From positions 2,719,929 through 2,783,928 of the forward strand of contig NSJX01000001.1 in the NCBI GenBank assembly GCA_002286715.1: DNA of 64,000 nt. The letters are read 5' to 3'. The first letter of the stretch is position 1, and each line of letters starts with the position of its first letter. This stretch comes from Dentipellis sp. KUC8613. Lineage: Eukaryota > Basidiomycota > Agaricomycetes > Russulales > Hericiaceae. Under the pieces are notes generated by a model. That model saw only the letters and a program-made list of their open reading frames with translations. It was not told where the DNA came from and did not search any database. The translations under genes were made by a program, and so were the position numbers. This document shows positions 23,328-34,906 of this stretch, in pieces.

Positions 23328-26047
23328 ATGAGCGCAGAAATCGAAGTCGACGCGGCGCAGCTCGCGGCGCTCGCGTCTAATCTGAAGCTGGACGCCGACG
23401 ACGACGGCAATACGACCGACTCTTCGTCTGCTCCTGCTACTAACTCGACGGGCTTTGGCACGCCCATGACAGAGCCTACGTCGCTCGGCTCGAATCAGAG
23501 CCTGTCCACCGTCAAAGAGGCACCGCCCCCGACCACCAAATGGCCCTACGTGCCTGCGGCTGCGCTGGACGACCTGCCACCGCTGGCACACGCTCTCGAC
23601 CTGTTCCTGAAGTCGCAGATGGTGGAGTCGGAGGAGTTCTGTCACTCGAATGATCCCAAGAAGTGCGTCGCCCACTATCAGGGTTCCATAACTTACTGAC
23701 GTCTGGCATGGCAGGGAGCGTATGTACTTCGCGACGGGGTACGGCCTCATCCAGTGCGTCAAGGCGCTCATGTCGTACGAAGACGAGGTATCATCGCACT
23801 GCGCTCGCCGTCTCGTTTATTGTTGACGTATGTCATTCTGCGCAGGATCTCCTTGCGGCGATTGGACACACGAAGCACGGAAATGCCGTCGCGACACAGC
23901 ACCGCAAGCGCTCTGTCTCGTTGCCCTGGCGCCTCGCCGGGTGGTCCTCGGGCGTGGGCTGGATCAAGGGCATGACACCTGTCGAGCGCCATGCCGAGCT
24001 TGTCTACGCCGAGAGCCTGTTCGAGAAGGTCGGTCGGCGTTCTCTGGCATGATTCGGGGAAACTCATACTTGAATGCGCGGCAAAGGCGTTGCTCGGGAT
24101 CGTGTATTCCGGAGACTGGCTTGCATTTATCAAAGAGGCGTGCGTGTGCTTCCGCAGACTGTCATTTGTGTGGCGTACTAATAAGCTGCAGTTTAAATAT
24201 GCGGACAACGATACAGGTGTACCGGCAGCTGGGCAAGTACGTGGACGCGATGGACGCCGAGGCGCGGGCGCGCGGGGAGGGCCCCGAGGACAAGAGCATC
24301 GATCCGCATTTCCGGACAGGCGTCTACCTGGGCGTCGGCATGTCGAACATCATCCTGAGCCTCATGCCCGCGAAGCTGCTCACGATCGTCGAGCTCTTCG
24401 GGTACAAGGGCGACCGGCAGCTTGGTCTCTCCCTGCTCCAGAAAGCCGGCGGCTGGTCCACCGACGCCTCGGAGCCCGCCGTTTCCAGAGGTGCGTCCCG
24501 CCCCCTCGTTTTGGCAGTCGCCTGACCATATTGGGACATGCAGAGGAAGAGGGTGTCCGGAGGAGCATCTGCGACATGGCCCTCCTCATTTTCCACCTTG
24601 TCCTCTCCAGCATCACCTACGACGGCATCGACATCCTCATGGCGCAGAAAATCCTCGACTGGAACCTGAAACGGTATCCGAATGGTAAGTCGTGCTGAGA
24701 GCCTCGAGGCTACCACTCACGTGGCTTGTGACAGGCGTGTTCTTCCTTTTCGGGCAAGGCCGCCTCAGTCTGTGCCGCAGCCAGCCGCGCCGCGCAATTG
24801 AGTGCTACCAAAAGGCGATGAGCGCACAGAACCAATATCGCAATCTGCACCATATTTCTTTCTGGGAAATGGCAGTCTCGAATCTCGCTCTGTGGGAGAT
24901 CGAGGATTCGCTCAAGTGCTGGCGCAACCTTGCCAAAGAATCGACCGTTAGTTTGAGCTCGTCGTTGTGTCGGTACCTTCCTCATGATATTCATAGTGGT
25001 CTAAAGCGTGCTATACATATGGCTCTGCTGCACTCCTGCTCCAGCTTGGCGGAGAAGAGAACCATAAAGAGGCAATGAAGCTCATGGCAGACGTGCCCAA
25101 CCTCCGACAACGCATCGCAGGCAAATCCATCCCCCTCGAGGTCCGCCCCTTTTGTCCTTTCGCTATCACAACTAACACCTCTGCAGAAATTCGTCGCACG
25201 CAAAGCGCGCAAATGCCAAAGCCAAGGCGGTCGGCTCGCGCTCCCCGCGCTCGAGCTCGCCTACATCTTCCTCGGCATCGCACACGCCCCACGCGCCGTC
25301 ATCATCGACCGCATGCTGCCGTGTGTCGATGCACAGCTGGCGGAGCTGCGTGCGCACGAGCGCGACACGGCAAAGTATGGCGGCGGGCGCGGGTACTGGG
25401 ACGACTGGTGTCTTACGCGCTTCCTTGAGGGCGTGTGTTTGCGATATATTGCGTACCCGGTACGCTTCTCTTTTCTATCTGTGGTGTTTTGAGCAGGTGC
25501 TCATGAGCATTGTGCGTGGCAGGACCCGGACGCGCTGCTCGACCCTGACGAAGTGGTGCCGATCTCGCAGGCGGATGCGGCGGCGCGCGCGATGAAGGCA
25601 TTCGAGTCGGTGTTTGCGAATGGCACGAAGATCGAGCTCGACCATCAGGTGGTGTACTTTGCACGTACGTCGTGATCCCTTTATCGCATGTTAGTCTTCT
25701 GTGTGTACTCACATGCTTGTCGTAGATTTCGAGTATGGCAGACTGCTCGCGTGTATGGGCGATACGGCCGGTGCGCGCACGCAGCTCGAGCTCGTGTATT
25801 CGGGCAAGCCGCTCGAGGTGAACGCCGCGGGGAAGAAGGTCAGTTTCTCTCTGTCAAACTACTGCAATGCGTTCTCATCACATGTGTTTGTCTTCGCGAT
25901 CTTGCAGGGCAAGTACAGCATGGAGGTAAATCCATTCGTGTCAATCTTCAAGGAATCAATGACTTACTTATATCATTCACACAGAGCGGTCTGCACATGC
26001 GGACACACGCGGCACTCGAGGCGCTCGAGCAGAACAAGCGTCTCTGA
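23328..26047 (+). CDS. IML2/TTC39-family protein (tetratricopeptide-like)
   Basis: Thirteen exons (23328-23662, 23715-23787, 23846-24028, 24087-24139, 24192-24490, 24544-24684, 24735-24946, 24997-25140, 25187-25459, 25523-25664, 25726-25838, 25908-25925, 25985-26047) sum to 2,049 nt, 682 residues. Family marks include FATGYGLIQCVKALMS near the start, SLPWRLAGW, the GVGMSNIILSLMPAKLL segment and the ILDWNLKRYPNG...FLFGQGRL block. The helical repeats AIECYQKAM and HFEYGRLLACMGD are TPR-like. In yeast, IML2 sits at the mitochondrial outer membrane/cytosol and is linked to lipid-droplet-dependent clearance of protein inclusions; animals have TTC39. The N-terminus is acidic and Thr/Ser-rich. One exon is only 18 nt (25908-25925). 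The length is close to that of the family. Function here is by homology. Confidence 0.88.
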
Positions 26048-28907
26048 GGGAAGCTCGCATCCTACTTCGGGCAGCCCCGGATGGACACTGTTGCCGTAGC
26101 ACTGTAGCACTACTAACCCACTGACGACGCCTATATACTCACAGCCACTGCGCGCGTGGCCACCGGGAGACTCGACATCGACTCTCCCGCGATATCCGAT
26201 ACACATACATACATATCCATATCTGTACTTATTTACTGCTACGTATACGTCTAACGCGGTGTCTTGTTTTCTGCTTACACTTTCGTGTCTGACCTGAGGC
26301 AGGGTGTGTACTCTACATGCTAGCTCGTGTGCTGGTTCTCGAGGGGTCCTGTTGTCTGTTGTCTCACATACATACCTATTTTCGCGCTCGTGATCTGGAG
26401 CCCGGAGTGTACCTTGGTGATAGAACCGAATATATCCTATTATCCAGGCTCGCCTCTCAGTGCACACTGCAGCATCTACTGTGGCCTTCATAAGTCACCG
26501 GTGTCTAATCTACGCGGCGGCCAGCCAGCGCGCACACGTCCCCGACGACAGGGACATCGTGATACCGATCCGCGCGCGACTCGCGCCTCCGTGCCCATTC
26601 CCCGTGCACTACACTCACATGCTCGAGCCTGCACTCCGTGCTCGGACACAGACACGGGCACGGGGCCCTGCATTCTGCCAGTGGTTCCAGCGCGCCGATT
26701 CGCCCACGGCGTCCCACCGCGCCGCCCTCTTGACTGGTCGCCGCAGATGCAGAATGCAGATGTCGATTCCGCCGCGGCCTGGGATGCAGATGGAGGGGAA
26801 AATGAAAATGCAGTGTCCAGCGGGGTGCGGGCTGCGGGCTGCGGGCTGGCGTTGATCATCAGGCGGCCCTGCAGGCTGAGCGCGGCGGCAACTAAACTAA
26901 AGGCAATCTAAGAGCGAGGAAGGAAGGAACTGAGCTATACTCCGGCGGGGTTCGTGCTCGGCGTACTCGGTGTCTGCGTATGGCAGGCGTGCGGTCGGGG
27001 TGCGGCGCCCTTGGGATACTTAGATCTTGGTGCGCTCGGGGCGCTCGAAGGGGATCCGGGGGCGCTGGGAAGGGGGAAGGAGGGCGCGGCGAGCCTGAGT
27101 GGTAACCACGATCGGGCCCTCCCTTCGTTCACGGTACGACACGATCGATCGGGTCGCGAATGGGGCTTTTTGAGTTTGGTTCCCAGAACGTCGACATTGC
27201 GTGCGTGCGTGCGGGCGGGCGGATTTGGTGATCGGGAAGCAGGAAGAAGCCCTGTGCCTCCCTGTGCGCATTCGAAAATCAACATCCCATGGCCAATTTT
27301 GGGAGCCCGCTGCGCTCGGGCGCGTGCGCGCGGGGTCGTGTTGGGTGTCCGGCCGGGGTCTTGTCCTGGCGTCGGCTGCTGCGCACGTGGACGGCGTGGG
27401 TCGTTGATTTAGCGCAGTTACACACTGGCACCGCAGGGGCGCGGCAATCGGGCGGTCGGATGGGGATGCCATCGCGATAGCGGACGGCGATGGGTGAGCA
27501 GTGCACCGGCGGCCCGCCCGGCTTCGCAGCGCGGACAATGTGGGTGTCTGCTGGAATATCGAGCTCGGCCGCGGAGGTACGCTAGATAGGCGGACACATC
27601 GTCACTTACTTGATGCGAACCCTGTTTGCGTGGGTTGCGGTCATCAGTCCCTGGTCAGTCATCTGGTGAGCGTACGCTGGCTCGGCGTTTGTAGGGCACT
27701 TTGATACGCGCACCGTACGGAGGATGCAGTTTTGCGGTGGGCTGCTGTTGACTGGTCTCAATGAGCAATCTGATCTGTGATAGCTTACACACCCGGGGAG
27801 CCCTGAACAAACAAGAAGCTGTTAGACACTCGGTTTCGGAGGCAGAGATGAGCTTGGCCGATGCCCGTCGTGTCCTCCCACTATCCATAAGCTGCGAGTG
27901 TAATGCCGAGACAAACTGGCAAAGGGTCCAATGAATAGTACGTACACTAATACTTCACCGATGTCAAGGACAATTGAACGGTTGGAGTGAAGTTGCCGGC
28001 GAGCTTCTGGTCCTCAGAATAAGCGGCTTTTAGTTGCGCGCCCATAATTTGGAATGCGAGACACACTGTATTGTCTGGTGATTCTGGATAGGGTCGTTTG
28101 ATATTAGCTTGAGAATCGAAGTATATCAGGCTGAGCTTCGGCGAGTGGACTCAGTGCATTGAGACGTTGACTTGAAGCTTCTCGTGAGTACGAAATTGGA
28201 TGGACTAACCGAGGGAATTGACTGGTAAACGGAGCGGAGAAATCTGCGGTGGCACGCACGCTTTCTTCCTGTACATATCTCGCAGCCGAACTGACGGAAG
28301 CGTGCCTTTGCGGCCACGATGAGTGGCCACATGTGCCAGTAGTTATCTAGAAGGCTGCATCGGTGGCCCCAGACCCCTAGGTGAGGTGATCATATTAGAC
28401 GCAGCTGTAGCAGACGGTGGGTCTGATATACTCCTGAATACAAATGATCAGAGATAGGTGAGAAGTTGGCAGGCCGGTGTACACGCCCTCGAATGCTGAG
28501 GACAACTTACGGAGGATGAGGATGACCGGTCGCTGAAAAAGGTTGGCTCGGAAGCTATGCGGTCTTGAAACTATACCTGACACCAGAGTATAGATTGCCG
28601 AGTCAAATTGCTCCTTGCCTTCTCCGCAGATACCAGCATGAGATAATCGTTCTGCTCAAGGATTTCTCCGTCTGCTTGTTAGTGTCCAAAAAGCTTGCGT
28701 TGAAAAGGCTGTCGAAAATTCGGGTCAAGTAAAGTGTGACATTCACGTGAGGTGACTTCAGTCATGTGACTGTGACGCGCTTTTCCTCGCAAGTCCTTCT
28801 GCTCTAGCGCGTTAGAGTCAGCTTGCGCTCTTCTACCACCAGAGAATTCCCTAGCATTCGTGTGCGAGTTCTTTGACGAGGACAGAAGAAAGAGAACAGA
28901 CCACAAA
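26048..28907. other. 2.9-kb gap with a weak minus-strand gene candidate
   Basis: No complete gene can be supported. The stretch 26900-27550 has no coherent frame. Between 27946 and 28680 the minus strand shows protein-like pieces listed separately. The final 150 nt before 28908 is the likely promoter of the exonuclease gene. Confidence 0.35.
27946..28680 (-). other. Possible unrecognised spliced gene or gene remnant
   Basis: Several minus-strand pieces look coding. At 28680-28577 a frame reads ADGEILEQNDYLMLV and ends at a good donor (CAG|GTATAG). A 22-nt piece between AG and GTAAGT follows at about 28534-28513. Near 28350-28240 another frame reads DNYWHMWPLIVAAKARF. A terminal piece from about 28132 to TAG at 27946-27948 reads TVCLAFQIMGAQLKAAY and ends VQLSLTSVKY. 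I could not join all the pieces in one frame with canonical splice sites, and no ATG is certain. The family is not recognised. It may be a degraded gene divergent to the REX1-like gene. Confidence 0.3.
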
Positions 28908-31352
28908 ATGAAGCGGGGTTCTGCATCAGCGGTCGGGCAGCCCACTGCGAAGAAGCAGAAGACATCGCCGCCAGTCTCGTACGGCTTGGTGCAAGTCGAC
29001 ACCCCGGTAGCAGAGACAGCAGGAACAGCAGGAGAGGGGAGCGAATGGACGAAGGTGGAGAAGCGAAAGGCGAAGAAGGCCAGACACTTGGAAGCGAAAC
29101 TTGACGTGTGTGTTTCCTATCTCTTCACTAGCGAGCGTTCCGAGAATCCGCGCATGTCCTCGTGGCGTTGCTCATGCCATCATGTTCGCGTTGCAGGCCA
29201 GGCCGCCGCGTTTTATGTACGCCAATGGGGAGATTACGAGACGCAGAGAGGCTGTGGGAATAGACGTGCGTATACATTCTACAGATTATCTCTGCTCGCT
29301 GGCTTACCGGGCAATGCTTACCAGGATCTCCGGGAATTCGTTCTACATATTGTCGCTGATGCACCTCCGTCGGGATGGATACGAGTCGACGTACGTCCAG
29401 GGTCTTGGCTCTTCTGTGCCATGGTAACATCATGCGAACTCACCATATGTGTAGAATCCTCAAGCAATTCGAAAGGTCGTAGTGCTTCTCATTCCGGGCT
29501 TGACTTCAACAGTGTTGTCATTACCTCCCCTACCAACTTCCGCAACGTCCAATCCTAATCTTCCGTTGTCAATACCATTACCCACGGACGGACCGAATAC
29601 TGCGAATACTTCAGATGAGGTTGACGACCCGTCAGACGTCACCGAGGAGGCAGCCTCACAGTACGGCGGTGTACCGTTCGTGGCAAAAACATTCAGCCAT
29701 GCATGCCCCACAAAAGCCCCCGGAGATGCTACGCGGATGCATTCAGTCCTCAGTGCATTTTTCCACGGGCCTGTAAGCGGCGAAGAGAAAAAGAAGCGCG
29801 TTCTGCAGCGCATTGCAAGTAGGTGTCCTTATATTTTTTGTCTACATGTCAAGCTGATTCAACGCTAGCGGAGCGACAGTTAGACAAAAACCCGATGCAG
29901 TATCTCTTGAATGTGGAGCAGATGATCGAAAACGACTACCCGATACCTTCCTATATGGCGGACGTGTTCCAAAAACCGGAGGGCTGGGTGGAAATTCCTG
30001 AGCTCTCAGAAACTTCTCCAGGCAAGAAGCCGCCAGTGTCAAACATATACGCCATAGATTGCGAGATGGTTTGTCATTTGCTAAATTCTGCTTCGTTCCT
30101 ACTTACACGCCGTCTAGTGTTTGACCGAAGATGGCAAGGAATTGGCAAGGGTCTGTCTCATCGACTTCGCCAGCGGGAAAGTCGTGTACGACCAACTCGT
30201 AAAGCCGCCCAAGCCGATTACAGACTATTTGACACGGTATGTCTTGGTCTAATGTTGTCCACTCACTTACCTTAATACTCTTGTAGATTCTCTGGCATCA
30301 CAGCTGAAGCCCTCAACCCCGTAACTACAACACTAGCGGACGTACAGAAGCATCTCCTCGGTCTCCTTTCGGTCAACCCGACCCCCGTCCTGCTCGGTCA
30401 CTCACTAGAGTCTGACCTACGAGCATTGAAGATGTGTCATCCGCGGTGCATCGATACTGCACTCCTCTACCATCACCCTCGCGGGCGGCCGTTAAAACCC
30501 GGACTTGCGTGGCTGACGAAGAAGTGGTGCGGGCGCGAGATCCAGGCACGTGGCGAGGGCGGACACGATCCAGAGGAAGATGCACGGGCGTGTTTGGACC
30601 TGCTCAAGAAGAAGCTCGACAATGGTCAGTCCTCCGGTGGATCACAATTATTCAAGGCGTATCTGCTAATCACGTTGTGCAGGACCTTCGTTCGGCGAGT
30701 TTAAGACGGACATTGAGTCGATCTTCGAGCGCATGGCGCGATCGACGGGCCATGCGGGCACGGGGTCTATCCGGTCGGCAGTCGTCGACCACGGCAACCC
30801 TGCAACGTGGCACGGGGCGAAGGCGACGACGCCCGTCGCTTGCAAGACCGACGAGGACGTCTTCCAGGGCGTGCTGGAGGCTATCCCGACACATCAGTTC
30901 GTGTTTGGGCGGTTCACCGATTTGGCGGATGCGCTGGGATGTGAGTCGCATGCCTAGTATCTTGCAAAAGTCGCTTTGCTGAATGAATTGTTTGTTCTGC
31001 AGGGGTCACTCCCAAGGCGAGCGCGGAGACTGTAGCAGGCACAGTTGATACGGCCTCCGACAAGCCGCCCGTGAATCTGCGCAACGTCCTCTCTACCCTC
31101 AACACGCGGCTCGCCGCAATCCTCGCCGCGCTGCCGTCACGTACGGCGTTCATCCTGTTCTCGGGGCACTCCGACCCGCGGCGCATGTCCGCGCTCAACG
31201 CGAAGAAAAACGTGTTCGAGACGGCGCTGCGCGCGGGCAAGTCCCTGGACGATCTGGACCGGGAGATGTGGAGCGCGCGGGATGGGCGCGAGTTGGAGGA
31301 GGAGGTCGAGAAGGCGAAGAGGGGGCTTGTGTTCGTTAGCGTGAAGTCTTAG
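28908..31352 (+). CDS. REX1-type 3'-5' RNA exonuclease (DEDDh)
   Basis: Nine exons (28908-29105, 29197-29265, 29325-29390, 29455-29818, 29869-30068, 30118-30236, 30287-30624, 30683-30940, 31003-31352) sum to 1,962 nt, 653 residues. The nuclease core carries all DEDDh motifs: Exo I AIDCEM (D and E), Exo II GHSLESDLRALK (D) and Exo III HDPEEDARACLDL (H and D). The N-terminus has a basic patch with a likely nuclear signal (KKQK, KRKAKKARH). The upstream LREFVLH and RKVVVLLIPGL blocks and the YPIPSYM segment match REX1/REXO1-like proteins. These nuclear enzymes trim 3' ends of 5S rRNA, tRNA and other small RNAs. A C-terminal region of about 200 residues follows the nuclease and may bind RNA or partners. 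The start ATG at 28908 opens MKRGSAS; no closer alternative exists. Confidence 0.88.
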
Positions 31353-31616
31353 GTGTTCTCCATCGTGATTGGTATAACGCCAGATATTATTTTGCGTGTG
31401 AATCAAGTCACTGGGCGTTTCGTCCGAGCGTTTTCGAGCAAATACAGTGTTATTGGCAACAGATACGGGTATAAATAACGTATGGGGGTAATACAGAGAA
31501 CCACGACAAATCGTACAAATGCATCCTTGAAATACAATTCTCTCGTCCCGGGAGTCAGGAGCAAAATCTGCTTCAAGCTAACATCCTCTTCACTAGCGTA
31601 CAGCGTCATAAATTCT

Positions 31617-34112
31617 TCATATACACGGGTTTGTTTCGTGAGCAGGACAGCCGCCAGTGGACCACGTCTGCGATTGGATTCTTCCAGCCAGACGTGGCCT
31701 CTGCGGGAACCCCGGTTGGGGGCGGCGGAAGAAGTCTTCATCTTCGACCACGTCTTCACTAGCTAGATCATGGCTGCAGTCCGCCTGATGAGTCGCGCGC
31801 ACCATCGCAGACAACTGAATTGCTCACACTGAACGAAGATGCTGGAAAATCGCCCAGATCGCATCGCTCCGGTTCTCAGAGTGATTGCAGTGATTGCAGC
31901 AGGCACATTCGCCTTCGAAGCAGTCCATGGCGTCTGTATTTTCCTCGTACAATGCGATGTCATTCTTCGTTCTGTCGACAAATTCCAGTTGTGAAGGTGC
32001 ATGGTTGTGAACGGGTGTCGCAAGCACCTGTAGAGTCAGGGGTGTGTAAGCCATGACCCGAAGCCCAGGGCAGGATATTACTCGCCCAATATCTCCACGA
32101 ATGCACCCAGTTCCCATCCGTGTCGGAACTGCACTCGTTGCATCGGAAAAACAAGATCCTCTGGTCCATGGCACTCGTGGTCGTCTTCTCGGGGTCCATA
32201 CCCGCTAGTGTGACGAGTGTTGCGGCGATGTTTGAGCCGCGGGGATAGAACTTCAAATAGAGGTCCGTGGTGAGTTCGAAACCTATAATGCTAGTCCATG
32301 CGTTGCACAGGTCCCGGCCAATGAGGATATTACGTCTGCCGTTGACGTCGGAAATGAAGACGGAAATTGCTAATTCCAAGGGACCTGCGAAATTCCCTAG
32401 GCCCTTCCGCGCGGCTTGCAGTTCCATCGTTGAAGCATACATACTGATGAACTTCAGCGGCAGTGCGGCCTCATAATTCCCGGGAGGAAGCATTGCGATG
32501 AATTTGTCTCTCATGGAGGTTGCCGCTTCCTCAAGATGCCGATGTGCGGCTTCGACCCATACAGAGTCGGGGATATCTTCGCGTGGATCTTTCTGCATCA
32601 AGGGTTGGAAGCAGGGTAGAGCTTCTAGCTTGTACCGGGAAAGATTCTTGCTCGGCAGGTAGCAGTGTTGCGAGGGGATAAGTGAGCCGACGAGACTGTT
32701 AAAGATCGCTTGTACTTTTTCGGAGCGACAATTCTTCACTCGTGATCGCATTCTATCCGTGAGCCAGGATGTGAGTCTAAGCTGCATTAGACTCCAGGCT
32801 ATACTGGCGTGGTGAGCTGATGTGGGGGGGAATTCCAAGAAGATGCATTACCTTTCTTCGTTAAAGGTTTCTCAGAGCGCACTCCGGGTAACATTGAGAA
32901 AGCAAAGCTATCAAGGTCACTCCTGTCGAACCCCATTGCAAGACACCGCTGGTTGATTCTGACGGAAAATTCGTTCATGACTCCTGAACGCAGTACGTTC
33001 TGGTAAATTACGACGTACTCGTTTCTTCTCGCCAGCCTCATGGTATTGGCATTTGTGATCCGCCAACGAGAGACATCTTTGGTCCATTCCTCAAATTCCT
33101 GGGCACCCTACGCAATAGATTACCGGGCTGAAGGAGTTTCTTGAAAAAAAGAGACTGACAGCGACGATCTCCCGGGAGATACGGACCTCCTCGTCGTAGT
33201 ATTTGCAGATTATTTCTTGCGTGAGGTTTGAACTGTTCCACTCTTCCAATCGCATGTGCATGTTGTAAAGGTCCTGTATCCAGTAATATCGCTTCCCGAT
33301 GGTCCTGTCTCCGCATCTAGAAGCTGTCGAGAGATCCGCGTGATGAGAGGCGGTCGGGATGATCAAGGACTAAGTGACATACAATTTGTGTAAGGCACCA
33401 TGTCTGGTACGACGGGAAACAATCCCCAGAGCTTCGTCGGTATCTTCTGGAACGTAACCAAGCTTAGGGTAGCTTCAGTACGGCGCTCGAAAATCGCATT
33501 TTTGTCTTACCCTTCTGCCACACATGCTTGGCATAAACGACGTCTGAGTGCGAAATCTATCCGGTTCACCCCTCTCTTTCCACAGTTCTATTACCGACAG
33601 AAGTCGGTAAGTATAGAGTTAACATAGAAATATGAGCGCACCGAACAGAACGGCCCTCCGAAGATCAAATTTGCCCAGCTTGGCTCGGACATATCTTCCG
33701 GTGGATTGGGTACCGTAGGGCCAGGTACCTGAGTACGCACAGACCTCCAGATGAAACTCGATCTACGCGAGAGCAGCAGCAATCGTAGACTCTTGCTCGT
33801 ACGGGCAAGGTGGATTAGGTCTGCAGGGGTCAAGTGGGAGAAAACCTGTGCACAACTTGAGAGGGCGCCAACGAGGTAGCCACGTGCCGCACCTCATAAA
33901 GAATGTCGAGGGGCATGTCGAGCATGACTTTGAGGCGGCCGTCATTCTTCCGGGACCCGCGATGTTTGGGTATCGACGATGTCGTCGGATCCGATACTGA
34001 GGTCTTTCTACGCTTGACAACTGTGTAGACGCTGAGGAAGGGTATGCGGATGATAAGCGCGACCCTTACGTCTCTTTCCTAATATCTCTCCGTCTACGTC
34101 TGTAGAACTCAT
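31617..34112 (-). CDS. F-box/zinc-finger protein F2, intact
   Basis: Ten exons: 34112-34070, 34020-33893, 33845-33642, 33587-33511, 33462-33383, 33323-33160, 33107-32852, 32816-32086, 32027-31828, 31773-31617. They sum to 2,040 nt, 679 residues. Order: short N-terminus; F-box (MPLDILYE | VFSHLTPADLIHLART); PPEDMSEPSWANLIFGG; C-x2-C-x16-C-x2-C (exon border inside the first pair); RYYWIQDLYN; a helical region; GPLELAISVF with IGRDLCNAW; FFRCNEC; and CNHC-x15-H-x4-H followed by VEDEDFF. The F-box normally binds SKP1 in an SCF ubiquitin ligase, and the zinc-type clusters would present a substrate; both points are inferred. Intron 8 (32085-32028) keeps the frame only if its donor is GC (GCGAGT). 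Introns lie at the same places and phases as in F1 and F3. The gene is convergent with the REX1-like gene. Confidence 0.78.
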
Positions 34113-34906
34113 CTTCACCGCGAGACTTGGAGGAGAGATCGATATGATGCAAACAAGAAGTTAGAGGAAAGAATACTGTGAGTGTGCTCTACGTTGAACA
34201 CCTCACGGATTGAGTGGTGCCCCGCCAGGATGAAGGGTGAGGACAAGGTGAGGCCACACCAGATTCCGGCGAACTGCCTGCATGCAGCGCTCTTCTAAAA
34301 ATTTGAAACTCCTCGGCGCGACGCGGTTGAGCGCCGCACGAGCGCCAACTGACTTTGAAGTCCGCGAGGATGTACCGTACTTCCCATTCGAATCCCACGC
34401 ACCGACACTGGCGGATTCTTGGGATGAAGCAAGTGCCATGCCATAGCGGAGGGAAGTAAAAAGTGACCGTGCGGGGCTTGGGTAATGGTTCGAGTTCAAG
34501 CCTTATTCGTCACGGTGCGCGTCTCCGTATAAGCATTGAAATAGTCCCATCTATTTACTTCTATGGTCGTCGTACGCAACTCAGTACTTTGTGCAATGCT
34601 CTTTCCCTGGCTCTTTCCCTATAGTATCCAAAAAATGTGCGCAGAAGCGCAGCCATGCGATCGAGCTTGTATGATCTGTATCGGCAGTTTCATAGGTGGA
34701 ATAAGTCGATAGTAGTAAAACGGTGTAGCATACTGTCAGTCATGAGCCTAGCGAGGACGAAATCGAGACTTAGGTCAAGCCAGCGTTCCGACCGGATGGA
34801 GAATAGATCAGACGGGCCCCGGCTTCAAGATATATAAAATGAGAGTACGAGAAGATTAAATCCAAGTCTTTCAAGGGCTTCGCCGGAAAATCACTACAAC
34901 ATGCTA
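34113..34906. other. Intergenic region between F-box genes F2 and F3
   Basis: 794 nt that should contain the F2 promoter on the minus strand. A TATATAAAA string lies near 34829-34837 on the plus strand, but nothing convincing is encoded after it. No coding sequence or repeat is recognised. Confidence 0.35.
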
